A stretch of 64,000 nt of DNA from Paenibacillus sp. PCH8 (GCF_002968835.1 NZ_PKQK01000002.1:1-64000), one strand, 5' to 3'; shown: positions 8,787 through 18,596, counted from the first letter of the stretch. Notes: a model not told the origin generated them from the sequence alone. Program-made: numbers and translations.

Positions 8787-9725
8787 TTAATCCGCCTGTT
8801 CCACATATTCATGATATTTGCGCTCCAGCACATCGAACCCTGCCTTATGGTTTCGCATTTCACTTCGTAACACATGCATCGTCTTGCGAACCACGCTCAG
8901 CCCATCCTTCACTTGTCTTTCGGCTTTACGGATTTTGTCCTGAACCATCCAATCTACGAAAAGGCTATCGAAGAAATAGTCTGCGAACGAAAGCAGACCT
9001 CCCAGATGCAGATCGGCGTGGACAGCCATCTCTACATCCTCCAGTTCCTTCTGAAAGCGGCGCAGACGCTTACCTGCATCCATAATGGCTACTTGAGCGT
9101 CATCCATTCGGCCACGCTTGATATGGGTGGAGATGACTCCACCACCCATCATGTCATATACGCCCCAATTTCCTGCCGAAGCCAGAGCTTTCTCGGCACG
9201 TTCAAGGGCATAAACCAGATACTCTCCTTCCCGGAAAGCCTCATCCAGTTCCTGAAGCTCACTTGCAAGATGCTCGCGATTCTCAGCCATGTACCGCAAT
9301 TCCGCATCCTGGTCCAGCAGACGACCTTCCTTCTTCGCCCATAAAGCGTTGTAGTCACTCTGCCAGCATCGATACTGTCGTTGACCCTCCAACTCCTGCT
9401 CCACATGCATACGTTGCTCCTGTACGTCTTGCAACATGCGACAAGCCGTATCATATGCAGCCTTGCTCTCCATCAGTTCCAGCTCTTCCTTCTCCAGACG
9501 CTCCGTCTTCTTGCCAATCAGTTGATAGAAAAATGCGGACAATGTCATACTGTTCAATCGATCAACGTCCTGCTGCTCCTTCTGAAGATGCTCCAAACGC
9601 CGCTCAACTTTCGCTTTCCAGTCAGCTTCCTCCGCTTGCAGCTTTTCTAATCGTTTGATCCATTTCTCGTACATTCTCCCCTTTTCCTTGAGCACTGCCA
9701 ACTGTTCATTCATTTCCTTATACAT
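8787..9725 (-). CDS. Coiled-coil protein of unknown function
   Basis: 312 residues, highly charged, mostly predicted coiled coil in residues 1-170 and again at about 210-305. A glycine-containing break sits in the middle (YDMMGGGVISTHIKRGRMDDA). There is no signal peptide or membrane segment, so it is probably cytosolic. The central segment with DYFFDSLFVDWMVQDKI suggests a helical-bundle end domain. I know similar uncharacterised proteins in Bacillales but cannot name a role. The start ATG at 9725 has AGGGAGAG upstream at slightly long spacing. Confidence 0.75.
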   Translation of the reverse strand: MYKEMNEQLAVLKEKGRMYEKWIKRLEKLQAEEADWKAKVERRLEHLQKEQQDVDRLNSMTLSAFFYQLIGKKTERLEKEELELMESKAAYDTACRMLQDVQEQRMHVEQELEGQRQYRCWQSDYNALWAKKEGRLLDQDAELRYMAENREHLASELQELDEAFREGEYLVYALERAEKALASAGNWGVYDMMGGGVISTHIKRGRMDDAQVAIMDAGKRLRRFQKELEDVEMAVHADLHLGGLLSFADYFFDSLFVDWMVQDKIRKAERQVKDGLSVVRKTMHVLRSEMRNHKAGFDVLERKYHEYVEQAD

Positions 9726-9817
9726 GAATGTGGTGTTCTCTCCCTTCTATGGAATTCTTTACTTATACAACGTAATGAGTCCACTTAACGTTTCACATTT
9801 ATGCACAATTTGCAGAC

Positions 9818-9873
9818 AAAAAATCGCCCTCTACTCGCGTGCAACATTCAGTCGCTGTGGAATAAAGGGCGAT
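9818..9873 (-). terminator. Intrinsic terminator of the ABC-F gene
   Basis: Stem ATCGCCCT / AGGGCGAT with a long structured loop; on the minus strand it runs into a T-rich stretch. It lies just past the ABC-F stop. Confidence 0.65.
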
Positions 9874-9886
9874 CGCAATTTAAAAA

Positions 9887-11821
9887 TCAGGACTTACTTT
9901 GCTCAATCTGCTCTGCAAGTTCATTCAGAACAGTCCAGCGTTCCATTAGTTCGTCCAGATGACGCTCAGCCTCGACCTGCTCCGCCATCAACTCCTGCAG
10001 ACGGGCAGAATCACTAAATGACTCTTCCATCTCTTTGTTAATCCGAACAAGATTAGCCTCAGCCTTCTCAATATTCTCATCAATCTGGTCGTATTCATGT
10101 TGTTCTTTGAAACTGAATTTCAACTTCAGTTTAGCCTCTGAGACAGCAGGGGACGTTTTCTCCGATGACTGCTTTACCTTCGCTGCTGTTCCTGTATCAC
10201 TCGCTTGAGTAGCTCCATTCGCATTTTTCAGCATCCATTCCGCATATTCACTGTAGTCGCCGACGTGCACACGTACAGCACCGTTTCCCTCAAAAGACAG
10301 CACTTTATCCACAGTACGATCCAGGAAATAACGATCATGAGATACCACAAAGACAACACCCGGAAAATCATCCAGATAGTCTTCAAGTACAGCGAGAGTC
10401 TGGATGTCCAGATCATTCGTCGGCTCATCCAGTAGCAATACATTCGGAGCAGCCATCAGAACACGCAGCAGATACAGACGACGCTTCTCTCCACCAGACA
10501 GACGGGAGATTGGCGTCCACTGTGATGTCGGGGTAAACAGGAATCGCTCCAGCATCTGGGATGCTGTAATGAGAGAGCCATCCGCCGTTTTCACATTCTC
10601 GGCCACTTCCTTGATGTACTCCATGACACGAAGAGATTCATTCATCTCTTGTTGCTCCTGTGTGAAGTAGCCCAAATTGACCGTAGGACCGACGTCAACC
10701 ACTCCTGCATCAGGCTCCAACTTGCCAGATATCATCTGTAGCAGCGTTGATTTACCGCTACCATTCGGTCCGACAATTCCAACCCGATCGCCAGGTACGG
10801 CAATATAACTCAAATCTTCGATCAGTTTGCGTCCACCGGCAGATTTGGAAAGATGTTCGATCTCCAGTATCTTTTTACCCAAACGAGTGGAGCCAACCGA
10901 TACTTCCAATGAACCCGAACGCTGAATTCCCTGTTGGTCTTTCAGTTGTTCGAAGCGATCAATTCTCGCTTTTTGTTTCGTTGTCCGTGCCTTGGCACCG
11001 CGACGAATCCACGCGAGCTCCGTCCGAAGCAGGTTCTTACGCTTCTGTTCAGAAGAAGCTTCCCGTTCTTCCCGCTCTGCCTTCAGTTCCAGAAAGCGAG
11101 TATAGTTGGCTTCATACCGGAATAAACGACCATGATCCAATTCCAGCATAACATTCGCCACACGATCCAGGAAATAGCGATCATGCGTAATCATAAGCAG
11201 TGCGCCGCGACGCTTCTGCAGATACTGTTCCAACCAGACTACCGAGTCATTATCAATATGGTTCGTCGGCTCATCCAGAATGAGCAGTTCGCAGGGATGA
11301 ATCAGTGCGGTTGCGAGCGCTACCCTTTTACGTTGTCCACCCGACAATGTACCCATCAAAGCATCGAATTGACGAATCCCCAGTTTGGACAAAATACTCT
11401 TCGCTTCACTCTCCATCTGCCAGAGTTGAAGCTGCTCCATCTGCTGGTTCAAATGTAATAACCGTTCTTGCAAGGCTGGATCGGATGATTGCAATTCCAA
11501 TAACTCCATCGTTTCCGTATATTCACGCACGGTTTTCATTTCCATGCTGTCCCCTTCAAACACTTGTTGCAGTACCGTGTTATCCGGGTTGATATCTGGA
11601 TTCTGAGCCAAGAACTGAATACGCACGTCATTGCCGATGGAGATCTGTCCCGCGTCTGCAGGTTCCATACCTGAAATTACACGCAAAAACGTGGATTTTC
11701 CGGTTCCGTTCACCCCAACGACGCCAATCTTGTCCTGATCAGCCATACCAAATGAAGCGTCTTTGAACAATATTTTTTCGCCATAACTCTTTGCAATTTG
11801 TTCTACCGTCATTATGTTCAT
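9887..11821 (-). CDS. ABC-F ATPase, YfmR/Uup type
   Basis: 644-residue soluble protein with two ABC ATPase domains and no membrane domain. Walker A motifs are GVNGTGKST and GPNGSGKST; signatures and Walker B are LSGGQRKR...LLILDEPTNHID and LSGGEKRR...LLLDEPTNDLD. The inter-domain linker is rich in Arg/Lys (ELAWIRRGAKARTTKQKARI), as in ribosome-binding ABC-F proteins. The C-terminal coiled coil (about residues 560-640) is that of Uup/YfmR. Such proteins act at the ribosomal E site to relieve stalled translation or antibiotic inhibition. It is last in a probable DUF92-TetR-ABC-F unit. Confidence 0.88.
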   Translation of the reverse strand: MNIMTVEQIAKSYGEKILFKDASFGMADQDKIGVVGVNGTGKSTFLRVISGMEPADAGQISIGNDVRIQFLAQNPDINPDNTVLQQVFEGDSMEMKTVREYTETMELLELQSSDPALQERLLHLNQQMEQLQLWQMESEAKSILSKLGIRQFDALMGTLSGGQRKRVALATALIHPCELLILDEPTNHIDNDSVVWLEQYLQKRRGALLMITHDRYFLDRVANVMLELDHGRLFRYEANYTRFLELKAEREEREASSEQKRKNLLRTELAWIRRGAKARTTKQKARIDRFEQLKDQQGIQRSGSLEVSVGSTRLGKKILEIEHLSKSAGGRKLIEDLSYIAVPGDRVGIVGPNGSGKSTLLQMISGKLEPDAGVVDVGPTVNLGYFTQEQQEMNESLRVMEYIKEVAENVKTADGSLITASQMLERFLFTPTSQWTPISRLSGGEKRRLYLLRVLMAAPNVLLLDEPTNDLDIQTLAVLEDYLDDFPGVVFVVSHDRYFLDRTVDKVLSFEGNGAVRVHVGDYSEYAEWMLKNANGATQASDTGTAAKVKQSSEKTSPAVSEAKLKLKFSFKEQHEYDQIDENIEKAEANLVRINKEMEESFSDSARLQELMAEQVEAERHLDELMERWTVLNELAEQIEQSKS

Positions 11822-11883
11822 TGCTCGTTACCCACTTCTCTGTAAAATAGTATTCAATATTACCCGTATCCACACACAATCAC

Positions 11884-12462
11884 TTACGTTTTCAAAAAGG
11901 ACCGACACCCGTCCAGAAACAACGCTGCGGAGAAGGCAATTCGCTTGTTCAGATCCTCTTCGTTGAACTCTGGATTAAGCATAATATCCATCTTCAGACG
12001 ATCCAGAATCCCAATATAAGATTTGGCTAATAAGACCGGCTCAGGCACACTTGCACTCTCCAGTACCTCGCACACCATGCTCATATATTGATTCATGAAC
12101 TCTTTCATGAATTGCATCAGGTCCGGATCATTATTAGGTGCCATAAAAAAGAGTTTGGTATGATTACGGCGCTCATAATAATACGTTAGGTGGGTCTTGG
12201 CTATTGCTCCAAGTTTATCACCTGTGTTCTCGTGCGAGTTCAAAGCATATTCGAGTCGACTAATAAAGCTATTACAATCCCGCTTGGACACTGCAACAAA
12301 TAATTGTTCCTTGCTTTTGAAATATAAATAAATGGTGCCTTTTGCGATGCCGGCTTCGTCTGCAATATCAGACATTTTCGTCTCATAAAAACCTTTCGAG
12401 CCAAAAATACCATAGGCCGCATCCAAAATAGCCTCCGATTTGTCTCCCTGTACAGTGCTCAA
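11884..12462 (-). CDS. TetR/AcrR-family regulator
   Basis: 192 residues. The N-terminal HTH is classic TetR: AILDAAYGIFGSKGFYETKM, SDIADEAGIAKGTIYLYFKSKEQLF. The C-terminal ligand domain is of the YfiR/FadR-like type with YYERRNHTKLFFM. The start is TTG at 12462 behind AAGGGGGAG. It lies 12 bases after the DUF92 gene and 62 bases before the ABC-F gene, so it may control this set, though no operator is obvious. Ligand unknown. Confidence 0.9.
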   Translation of the reverse strand: MSTVQGDKSEAILDAAYGIFGSKGFYETKMSDIADEAGIAKGTIYLYFKSKEQLFVAVSKRDCNSFISRLEYALNSHENTGDKLGAIAKTHLTYYYERRNHTKLFFMAPNNDPDLMQFMKEFMNQYMSMVCEVLESASVPEPVLLAKSYIGILDRLKMDIMLNPEFNEEDLNKRIAFSAALFLDGCRSFLKT

Positions 12463-12474
12463 ATGTACTCCCCC

Positions 12475-13284
12475 TTACAACGCCAAAATATTACCTAAAC
12501 CAATCGCCACACATCCGCCGATAACCGAGCTAAGCACGTTCACAAGGTCGTTACTCATCCATGCCCAGCCACGAGCCCGAACAGTCGGATGCCCGCAATG
12601 TTCATGTACCTCAACTTCACGGCCACATACGGTACAACGATACATCATCTGCACCGTTGCGCCCAGATAAGAATCGGCAAAAGCACCTGCCAAACCACCT
12701 ACCAGGCCGACAAAAGTCCAACTAAACAGACCAAGCCCTTCTACCCCGGCGATCCATGAAAAGAAAAATGCTCCCGCGCCAATCAGAGCCCCACCTACGG
12801 CTGCAGCCATGGAACCTAGCAGTGACACTCCTCCTGAGGCTCCCGGAGTAAGAACCTTCCACGTGACAACAGAACGCGGCGGCTTGCGGCTGAGGCTCCC
12901 CAGTTCGGTTGCCCATGTATCTGAGGTAACGGTAGCCATTACGCCAATAAAGGCATACATCCAAGCCGGATGCGGGAATATCCAGTATGCAAGGCATAGA
13001 AACATGCCCATTCCACCATTAGCCATCACTTGCCCGATGTCCCGATTTCCTGTTTTGGCATAGGATTTCTCCAGTTCCCGCTTTCGATCTTTACGAAATC
13101 TGGAGAGCAATGTTGAAGTGATGAAAAACAACAATAACGTGCCGAACCAGAACAGGTTACCCGCTCCGTAATATATCGTTCCCATCATGATTGCTGCCAG
13201 GCAACCAGACAAGGTTAGCGACTTTTTCGCATAGGCAGCACATGCCACCATAGAAGCGCATACGGCGCCAATGATCCAATCCAT
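12475..13284 (-). CDS. DUF92/TMEM19-family membrane protein
   Basis: 269-residue polytopic membrane protein of the DUF92 family (COG1836). Plant members such as VTE6 phosphorylate phytyl phosphate; bacterial roles are unproven. Family signatures seen are SLTLSGCLAAIMMGTIYYG, GQVMANGG, TSDTWATELG and the C-terminal FADSYLGATVQ with a CTVCGREVEVHEHCGH Cys/His stretch that could bind metal. ATG 13284 is favoured by GGAG just upstream; a longer in-frame extension to 13350 lacks a ribosome site. First gene of the probable unit with TetR and ABC-F. Confidence 0.83.
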   Translation of the reverse strand: MDWIIGAVCASMVACAAYAKKSLTLSGCLAAIMMGTIYYGAGNLFWFGTLLLFFITSTLLSRFRKDRKRELEKSYAKTGNRDIGQVMANGGMGMFLCLAYWIFPHPAWMYAFIGVMATVTSDTWATELGSLSRKPPRSVVTWKVLTPGASGGVSLLGSMAAAVGGALIGAGAFFFSWIAGVEGLGLFSWTFVGLVGGLAGAFADSYLGATVQMMYRCTVCGREVEVHEHCGHPTVRARGWAWMSNDLVNVLSSVIGGCVAIGLGNILAL

Positions 13285-13588
13285 AATGTCTCCTGCATGT
13301 GGCGCATACGTAAGCGCCCACATGACGTTTATTGTATTTTTGAAATTCAATTATAACACGGTTTGATGCCAATGCCGAAACTCCCGAGGCCAACCTTGAA
13401 ATAAATGCATTTATCCATACAAACGAGCTTCAGCACTTGATTTAAATATGATTTTAACATGCTTTCAATTTACTTATCCCGTTTTAAGTTTCATTTCAGC
13501 TTTTCGTTATACACTACTCTCAGATCGATACACCTAAGACGATCTACGATTCAGTTCGTACTCCACTATAGAAATGAGGATAAAGCAT

Positions 13589-13996
13589 ATGAACATGAAA
13601 AGAGTCATCACCGTAGGCACCATGATGGTCAGTATGTCGTTCGCAGGAACAGCATGGGGCCAATCCGCCATCTCCCCCATACCTACTGCCAAATGGTCCA
13701 TCGTTGACTTGGATACTCGTGAAGACAGCGGCGACGAGCTGCTAAACGCACTAAATCAGCCTTCTGAGGAAAAGTTATATCAGGAATTATATAACGGCAA
13801 ATCACTGAGAATGATTACTGAAGCAAATAACGGTGATTTGACTGAGGTCATAGCTTTACAAGTAAAGCAGCTCAGAGAGCAGTTGGATGAACGACTCGCA
13901 AGCGGAACTATCAGCTCGGACCAACATACTGCACAACAAGCTGAATTGGAAGAGTTGGTCACGCAGAGTGCGAATACAGCTTACAACTTGGCGTAG
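13589..13996 (+). CDS. Small secreted protein
   Basis: 135 residues with an N-terminal signal peptide (MNMKRVITVGTMMVSMSFAG, then TAWGQS as a likely cleavage site). The mature part is acidic and helical with no recognised domain (GDELLNALNQPSEEKLYQELYNGKSL...). The ATG at 13589 has GAGG nine bases upstream; an ATG at 13574 would overlap that site. It is divergent from the DUF92 gene and ends at a terminator. Function unknown. Confidence 0.75.
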   Translation: MNMKRVITVGTMMVSMSFAGTAWGQSAISPIPTAKWSIVDLDTREDSGDELLNALNQPSEEKLYQELYNGKSLRMITEANNGDLTEVIALQVKQLREQLDERLASGTISSDQHTAQQAELEELVTQSANTAYNLA

Positions 13997-14046
13997 TTAA
14001 CGGCGTATTAGTACGATGAAGATATGAAGACACTTAAATAGTACGG

Positions 14047-14075
14047 CAAAAAGGAGCGTATGCACGCCCCTTTCT
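14047..14075. terminator. Bidirectional terminator
   Basis: Stem AAAGG(A)GCGT / ACGC(C)CCTTT with flanking A and T runs, between converging genes. Confidence 0.75.
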
Positions 14076-14114
14076 TGTACCCTATTCACCTCAAGCAGGT
14101 ATGATGTGTAATCC

Positions 14115-14747
14115 TTATTGCGCTGCCCCAATCGTGCATGCACCCAAGGGTTTGCCATCCCATGACAGTTCGAGCACATCTCCTGCTTGTGTTGGTCCAA
14201 CACCTTCGGGTGTTCCAGTAAAAATGACGTCTCCCGGCCCAAGGCCGTAATGGTGACCTACATAATCCACAATATCCTGTAAACTGAAGATCATGTTACG
14301 AATATTGCCACGCTGGACTTCTTCACCATTTTTGGTCAATGTAAAGTCTTTCTCCAGCAATGCCACCGCACCTGGAAATGTCTGGAATGCAGTGACTGGT
14401 GCGGAGTTTTTGAATCCTTTGGCCGCTGTCCAGGGATGACCCTTTTTCTTAATGACCGTCTGTACATCACGAAGCGTAAAATCAATGCCAAACGCATATG
14501 CATCCAATAACGCATCTACAGCCATACCTGACTCATAACTCCGGCCTATCCGCACGACCAGTTCAGCTTCATAATGAACTTCACCTTTGGTCGCAGGCAA
14601 TTCAAGCATTTCACCATTCAGAGGAACGACCGCATGAGAAGGCTTCATAAAAATCATCGGCTCATCTGGAACCGCGTTGCCCAATTCCTCCGCGTGGAGC
14701 TTATAATTGCGTCCTACACAGTATACATTGCGAATATTAGTCAACAT
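14115..14747 (-). CDS. Fumarylacetoacetate hydrolase-family protein
   Basis: 210-residue FAH-fold enzyme of the short YcgM/FAHD1-like type, which act as acylpyruvate hydrolases or oxaloacetate tautomerases with Mg2+. Family motifs seen are VGRNYKLHAEEL, FMKPSHAVV, the metal-binding EVHYEAELVV, and GVGPTQAGDVLEL near the end. ATG 14747 follows AAGGTGG. It lies 46 bases downstream of the GDPD gene on the same strand. The exact substrate cannot be fixed from sequence. Confidence 0.87.
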   Translation of the reverse strand: MLTNIRNVYCVGRNYKLHAEELGNAVPDEPMIFMKPSHAVVPLNGEMLELPATKGEVHYEAELVVRIGRSYESGMAVDALLDAYAFGIDFTLRDVQTVIKKKGHPWTAAKGFKNSAPVTAFQTFPGAVALLEKDFTLTKNGEEVQRGNIRNMIFSLQDIVDYVGHHYGLGPGDVIFTGTPEGVGPTQAGDVLELSWDGKPLGACTIGAAQ

Positions 14748-14793
14748 GGGGATATAACCACCTTTATCGGATTCATTAGTGCGTCTATGAGAG

Positions 14794-15546
14794 TTAAGGT
14801 CTGAAGAATCGGCTACTCGTCTCCTGAAATGCCTGTTCCCAGACGTCAGGACGATTCGTACATAACATAAGTTCTGGATCTACAGCTGCCAGTCTTTTCA
14901 TAATAGACTTGTCATCCACCGTCCAGGCCATCACTCGAATGCCGGCACTTCGCATATCGTTCATTAAAGATTTATCAACATTGGTATACCCAATGGAGAG
15001 AAACGTGCAATTCATCTGACGTAGTGCTGTTAACAGATCGCCCGGTCTTGCATCAATAATTAGGCCCGTCTGAATCTCCGGCGCGAGTCTCTTCACTTCA
15101 ACCAAAGCTGCCGGTTCAAAGGAAGTAATCACAACGTCATTTTGCATATGTCTCTTTCTCACTTCATGAATGACTGCCGCAGAGAGACCAGGGTACATGT
15201 CTCCTTGCGTTTTTAGCTCAATGTTCAAACGAACTCTGCCGACGGAACGATCCAACAATTCACTCAGAGCGGGAATTCGTTCACCTTTATATTTCTTGTT
15301 CTTCCACGCTCCAGCATCCAGCAGTTGCAGATCAGCCCAATCTGCATCTCGAACCGGGCCTCTGCCATTTGTCGTACGGTCCAGTGTAAAATCATGAATA
15401 ATGACCGGCACACCATCACGTGACAACTGAACATCCAATTCCATCCATTGGACTTCAGGCCGTTCCATGGCCATTAGAAACGCAGCCATCGTGTTCTCTG
15501 GTGCAATGGAAGAAAATCCACGGTGCGCTACACAAAGATTGTTCAC
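14794..15546 (-). CDS. Glycerophosphodiester phosphodiesterase
   Basis: 250 residues, no signal peptide, so probably cytosolic (UgpQ type). It hydrolyses glycerophosphodiesters to glycerol 3-phosphate and an alcohol. Active-site blocks of the GDPD TIM barrel are clear: AHRGFSSIAPENT, ELDVQLSRDGVPVIIHD, LNIELKTQG and the late AWTVDD. It is flanked by the FAH-family gene and the CapA-like gene on the same strand with gaps of 46 and 25 bases, which suggests co-transcription. Confidence 0.92.
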   Translation of the reverse strand: MNNLCVAHRGFSSIAPENTMAAFLMAMERPEVQWMELDVQLSRDGVPVIIHDFTLDRTTNGRGPVRDADWADLQLLDAGAWKNKKYKGERIPALSELLDRSVGRVRLNIELKTQGDMYPGLSAAVIHEVRKRHMQNDVVITSFEPAALVEVKRLAPEIQTGLIIDARPGDLLTALRQMNCTFLSIGYTNVDKSLMNDMRSAGIRVMAWTVDDKSIMKRLAAVDPELMLCTNRPDVWEQAFQETSSRFFRP

Positions 15547-15571
15547 TTGATTCCCTCCTCAACAATGGTTC

Positions 15572-16984
15572 TCAGTTTGGCGAAGCGACTCCGTTCGCAT
15601 CATATTGAACGCCCGGGGAAAGCCGTGCCATCTGTTCCAGTAGAAGTTTGTTCGCTTCATCAATCATCGGAAGGGCCTGACCAAGCCCCGCCTCATAAGG
15701 TATTATTTTCATACTGCAAGCAGCATCGCTACTGCATCTTGCCTGAAACACTGCTGTTTTCCAGGTTTCTTCCGTTGTTGATCTGGAGAAAATAAAATTC
15801 CCCGTACTGTATGCAATCCACTTGCCTTTATAGTACTCCAGCCCTTGCAACACATGAGGATGACCACCTACAACCAGATCGGCGCCAGCATCCACAAACT
15901 CATGAGCCAATCGGGTCTGATCACTATTCGGGGTACTTACACGTTCTTCGCCCCAGTGTGCAACCACAATGACCAGATCGGCCTTCTTGCGCGCCTCCTG
16001 GATCGCTTTGACTGCTCCTGTGGAATCATAGGCTTCAGCCACGCCAGCCCGATTGCCCTCAGCTTTCCAACTCGTTTCCGGTACAACACGGGAGAATCCA
16101 AGTAAAGCAATCTTCATGCCTTTGCGTTCCAGATATGCAGGCGCATAAGCCTCATCTCTGTTCATGCCTGCTCCTGTGTGAGCTATACCATATTCCTTGA
16201 GATAGGTTAACGTATCCACCAAGCCCTCTACGCCCTGATCCAGAATATGATTATTAGCCAGATTCACCGCATCAAAACCCGCAGAGGCCATTGCCTCCAA
16301 TGCTTTGGGTGAAGATTTGTATACATAGGTTTTGTCAACCGCACCCGTACCGCCCAGCGTGATTGGTGTCTCCAGGTTACCGATGGTGAGATCATCGTCC
16401 TTGAATAATCTGCCGAGCTTGGCAAAGGGGTAATCATAGCCGTTCTTATCCAGCAATTCGGCTACTTTGCCCGAGAACTGAATATCGCCAACAAAGTTAA
16501 TGGTGATATCCTTCGCTGAATTGGAGGGTTTCGACGCCCCTGATTCATTATCCGTACCTGAATTACCCTTCGTGCCGGATGGTGTCGGAGTAGCAACAGG
16601 TTTCTTCGTTCCGGATTCGGTCTTCTCACTATTGATACTGCCTGAAGAGTCCGGTGTCGCTGCTCCGGTTGTATTTTCAGCGTTCTCCGTTGTCTCTTCA
16701 TCCGTAGATTTAGGATTATCATCCGATTCCTCATCTGATGTCTGTTCTGGTGAGCCTACTTGATCACCGCCTTTAGCATCGTCTGTAACGGAAGGCTGAT
16801 CCTGATTGACTACTTCCGGGGTCACCGGCTCGTCTGCCTGTTGCTGACCTGTATTGAGGGCATACAATATGCCGACCAGACCAATCGTCAGGATCAACAC
16901 AATATTAATTGCCCAGATGATGGTATTACGTGTGCGTTTACCTTTTTTCTTAGGTACACTTCGCTCAGATCTTGGGGGATACAT
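15572..16984 (-). CDS. CapA-family (PGA_cap) membrane-anchored protein
   Basis: 470 residues: a short basic cytoplasmic tail, one membrane helix (IIWAINIVLILTIGLVGILY), a long low-complexity Ser/Thr/Glu/Pro linker (about residues 50-160), then an extracellular metallophosphatase-like PGA_cap domain. Motifs are VGDIQFSG, NLETPI, NLANNHILDQG, VVAHWGEE and GGHPHVLQG. Relatives assist poly-gamma-glutamate export, but no capB/capC is nearby, so a different cell-wall role is possible. ATG 16984 follows GAGGAG; a TTG two codons earlier has no space for a site. Confidence 0.87.
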   Translation of the reverse strand: MYPPRSERSVPKKKGKRTRNTIIWAINIVLILTIGLVGILYALNTGQQQADEPVTPEVVNQDQPSVTDDAKGGDQVGSPEQTSDEESDDNPKSTDEETTENAENTTGAATPDSSGSINSEKTESGTKKPVATPTPSGTKGNSGTDNESGASKPSNSAKDITINFVGDIQFSGKVAELLDKNGYDYPFAKLGRLFKDDDLTIGNLETPITLGGTGAVDKTYVYKSSPKALEAMASAGFDAVNLANNHILDQGVEGLVDTLTYLKEYGIAHTGAGMNRDEAYAPAYLERKGMKIALLGFSRVVPETSWKAEGNRAGVAEAYDSTGAVKAIQEARKKADLVIVVAHWGEERVSTPNSDQTRLAHEFVDAGADLVVGGHPHVLQGLEYYKGKWIAYSTGNFIFSRSTTEETWKTAVFQARCSSDAACSMKIIPYEAGLGQALPMIDEANKLLLEQMARLSPGVQYDANGVASPN

Positions 16985-17111
16985 AAGCAACTCCTCTTCT
17001 TCTTCACAACTATATATCCCATTATATCAGGCATATTCTGGATTTCCATCATTCCTTGGAACTGTATTCATTGGAAGGGTATCAACTCCGTTAGCTACCA
17101 GACTTTTCTGT

Positions 17112-17158
17112 AAAAAAAAGCCGTCTCTCCTGTAGAAAATCCTACGATCGAGACAGCT
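17112..17158 (-). terminator. Intrinsic terminator of the hemE-cpfC-cgoX operon
   Basis: Hairpin with arms AGC-CGTCTC and GAGAC-AGCT plus an inner GTAG/CTAC pair; on the minus strand eight T residues follow. Confidence 0.8.
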
Positions 17159-17171
17159 ATTGATTTCAATA

Positions 17172-18596
17172 TTATTCCGCTGCAAGCAATTGTGTAGCCT
17201 GAACCGACATTTCCTTCGCTTGTCTGATGCAATCAGGCAGGCCTACGCCCTCATAACCAGCACCAGCAATATATACACCCGGCAATTTGTTGCCAAGTTC
17301 CTCACGGAGTCCAGCAATATGTTGAAGATGCCCCACTGGATACTGCGGCATCGACTTGCGAAGACGAGTAATCTCGGAGAAGATCGGCACTGCTTCAATT
17401 CCCATCGTCTCTCTCAAATCCTTGAGAACCAGATCCGTCAGTGATTCATCCGGGAGCTCTACATTCTGTTCGTCACCGGAGCGACCCACATAACAGCGGA
17501 GTAGCACCTTATCGTCGGGACTTGTATGCAGCCATTTCGTGGACGTCCACGTGCAAGCCGTAATATTCCGGCCCTCTTTCCGCGGAACAAGGAAGCCCGA
17601 TCCATCGAACACATGCTCCACCTCTTTTTTCTCAAAAGCGAGCACCACATTCGCTACAGATACATAGTTAATCGCGTCCAGAGCCGCTGTGTCGACATAA
17701 GGGTTCAATAGATCCGATGCTACGTATGTCGGAACCGTAATCACAACATCGTCCGCTTCCAGCATCTCCCCATTCTCCAGTTCAACACTGTATCGGGTCT
17801 GTGCTCCATCGAGGCGTTGCAACGACTTCACGGCGGTGTTCAATCGTTGATCCACATCCTGCAACTCATGAACAAGCGCGTGAACAAGACTCTGAAGTCC
17901 CTGCCGAAAATTCAAAAAGGCACTTCGTTTCGTTCCGGTATGGGTCTCAGCCGGTTTACGACCGGTCATCATGCCCCGGATCAGACTGCCATAATCCCGC
18001 TCCACCTCACCGAACTGCGGAAAGGTTGCCTGGAGGCTCAACCGCCGCATGTCACCCGCATAGATTCCTGCGAGCAATGGTTCAGTCAAGTTCTCCAACA
18101 CCTCCGTTCCAAGACGGCGTTCGATCATATAACCGAGCGATTCATCCTCTGTTGTACGGCGCGGCGGGATGACGAAATCCATCAATGCCCGCAGTTTGCC
18201 TGCCGGGGATACCAGACCACTTCTCAGGAACGATCTTAGTTCTGTCGGGATACCAAGAACGAGTCCTGCCGGCATCGGATGAAGTTTGCCACGCTGCATA
18301 ATATACGTTTTCTTCGACTCCGGATTCTGACTCACCAGCTCATGATCCATCTCCAATTCTTTGGCCAGATCGATCATTGCTGTTTTGCGAGCCAGGAAAG
18401 AATCCGGCCCTTTTTCAATCACAAATCCATCCCGGTGCAGTGTCTCAATCATGCCTCCCATGGACGAGCTTTTCTCTACCAGGGTAATCACAGGGTCCAC
18501 TCCAGCTTCCCGGTAGTGCTTGCGAATATAGAATGCCGCGCTGAGGCCGGTGAGGCCACCGCCGACAACGACAACGCGACGTTTCTTGTCATCCAT
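17172..18596 (-). CDS. cgoX: Coproporphyrinogen III oxidase (HemY/CgoX)
   Basis: 474-residue FAD enzyme, which in Gram-positives oxidises coproporphyrinogen III to coproporphyrin III. The dinucleotide fold GGGLTGLSAAF and the substrate-side motifs EKSSSMGGMIET and EKGPDSFLAR open the protein; the FAD-binding end reads VYIAGAGYEGVGLPDCIRQA. Its ATG overlaps the cpfC stop (TAATG), so translation is coupled. It is the last gene of hemE-cpfC-cgoX, and a terminator follows. Confidence 0.95.
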   Translation of the reverse strand: MDDKKRRVVVVGGGLTGLSAAFYIRKHYREAGVDPVITLVEKSSSMGGMIETLHRDGFVIEKGPDSFLARKTAMIDLAKELEMDHELVSQNPESKKTYIMQRGKLHPMPAGLVLGIPTELRSFLRSGLVSPAGKLRALMDFVIPPRRTTEDESLGYMIERRLGTEVLENLTEPLLAGIYAGDMRRLSLQATFPQFGEVERDYGSLIRGMMTGRKPAETHTGTKRSAFLNFRQGLQSLVHALVHELQDVDQRLNTAVKSLQRLDGAQTRYSVELENGEMLEADDVVITVPTYVASDLLNPYVDTAALDAINYVSVANVVLAFEKKEVEHVFDGSGFLVPRKEGRNITACTWTSTKWLHTSPDDKVLLRCYVGRSGDEQNVELPDESLTDLVLKDLRETMGIEAVPIFSEITRLRKSMPQYPVGHLQHIAGLREELGNKLPGVYIAGAGYEGVGLPDCIRQAKEMSVQATQLLAAE

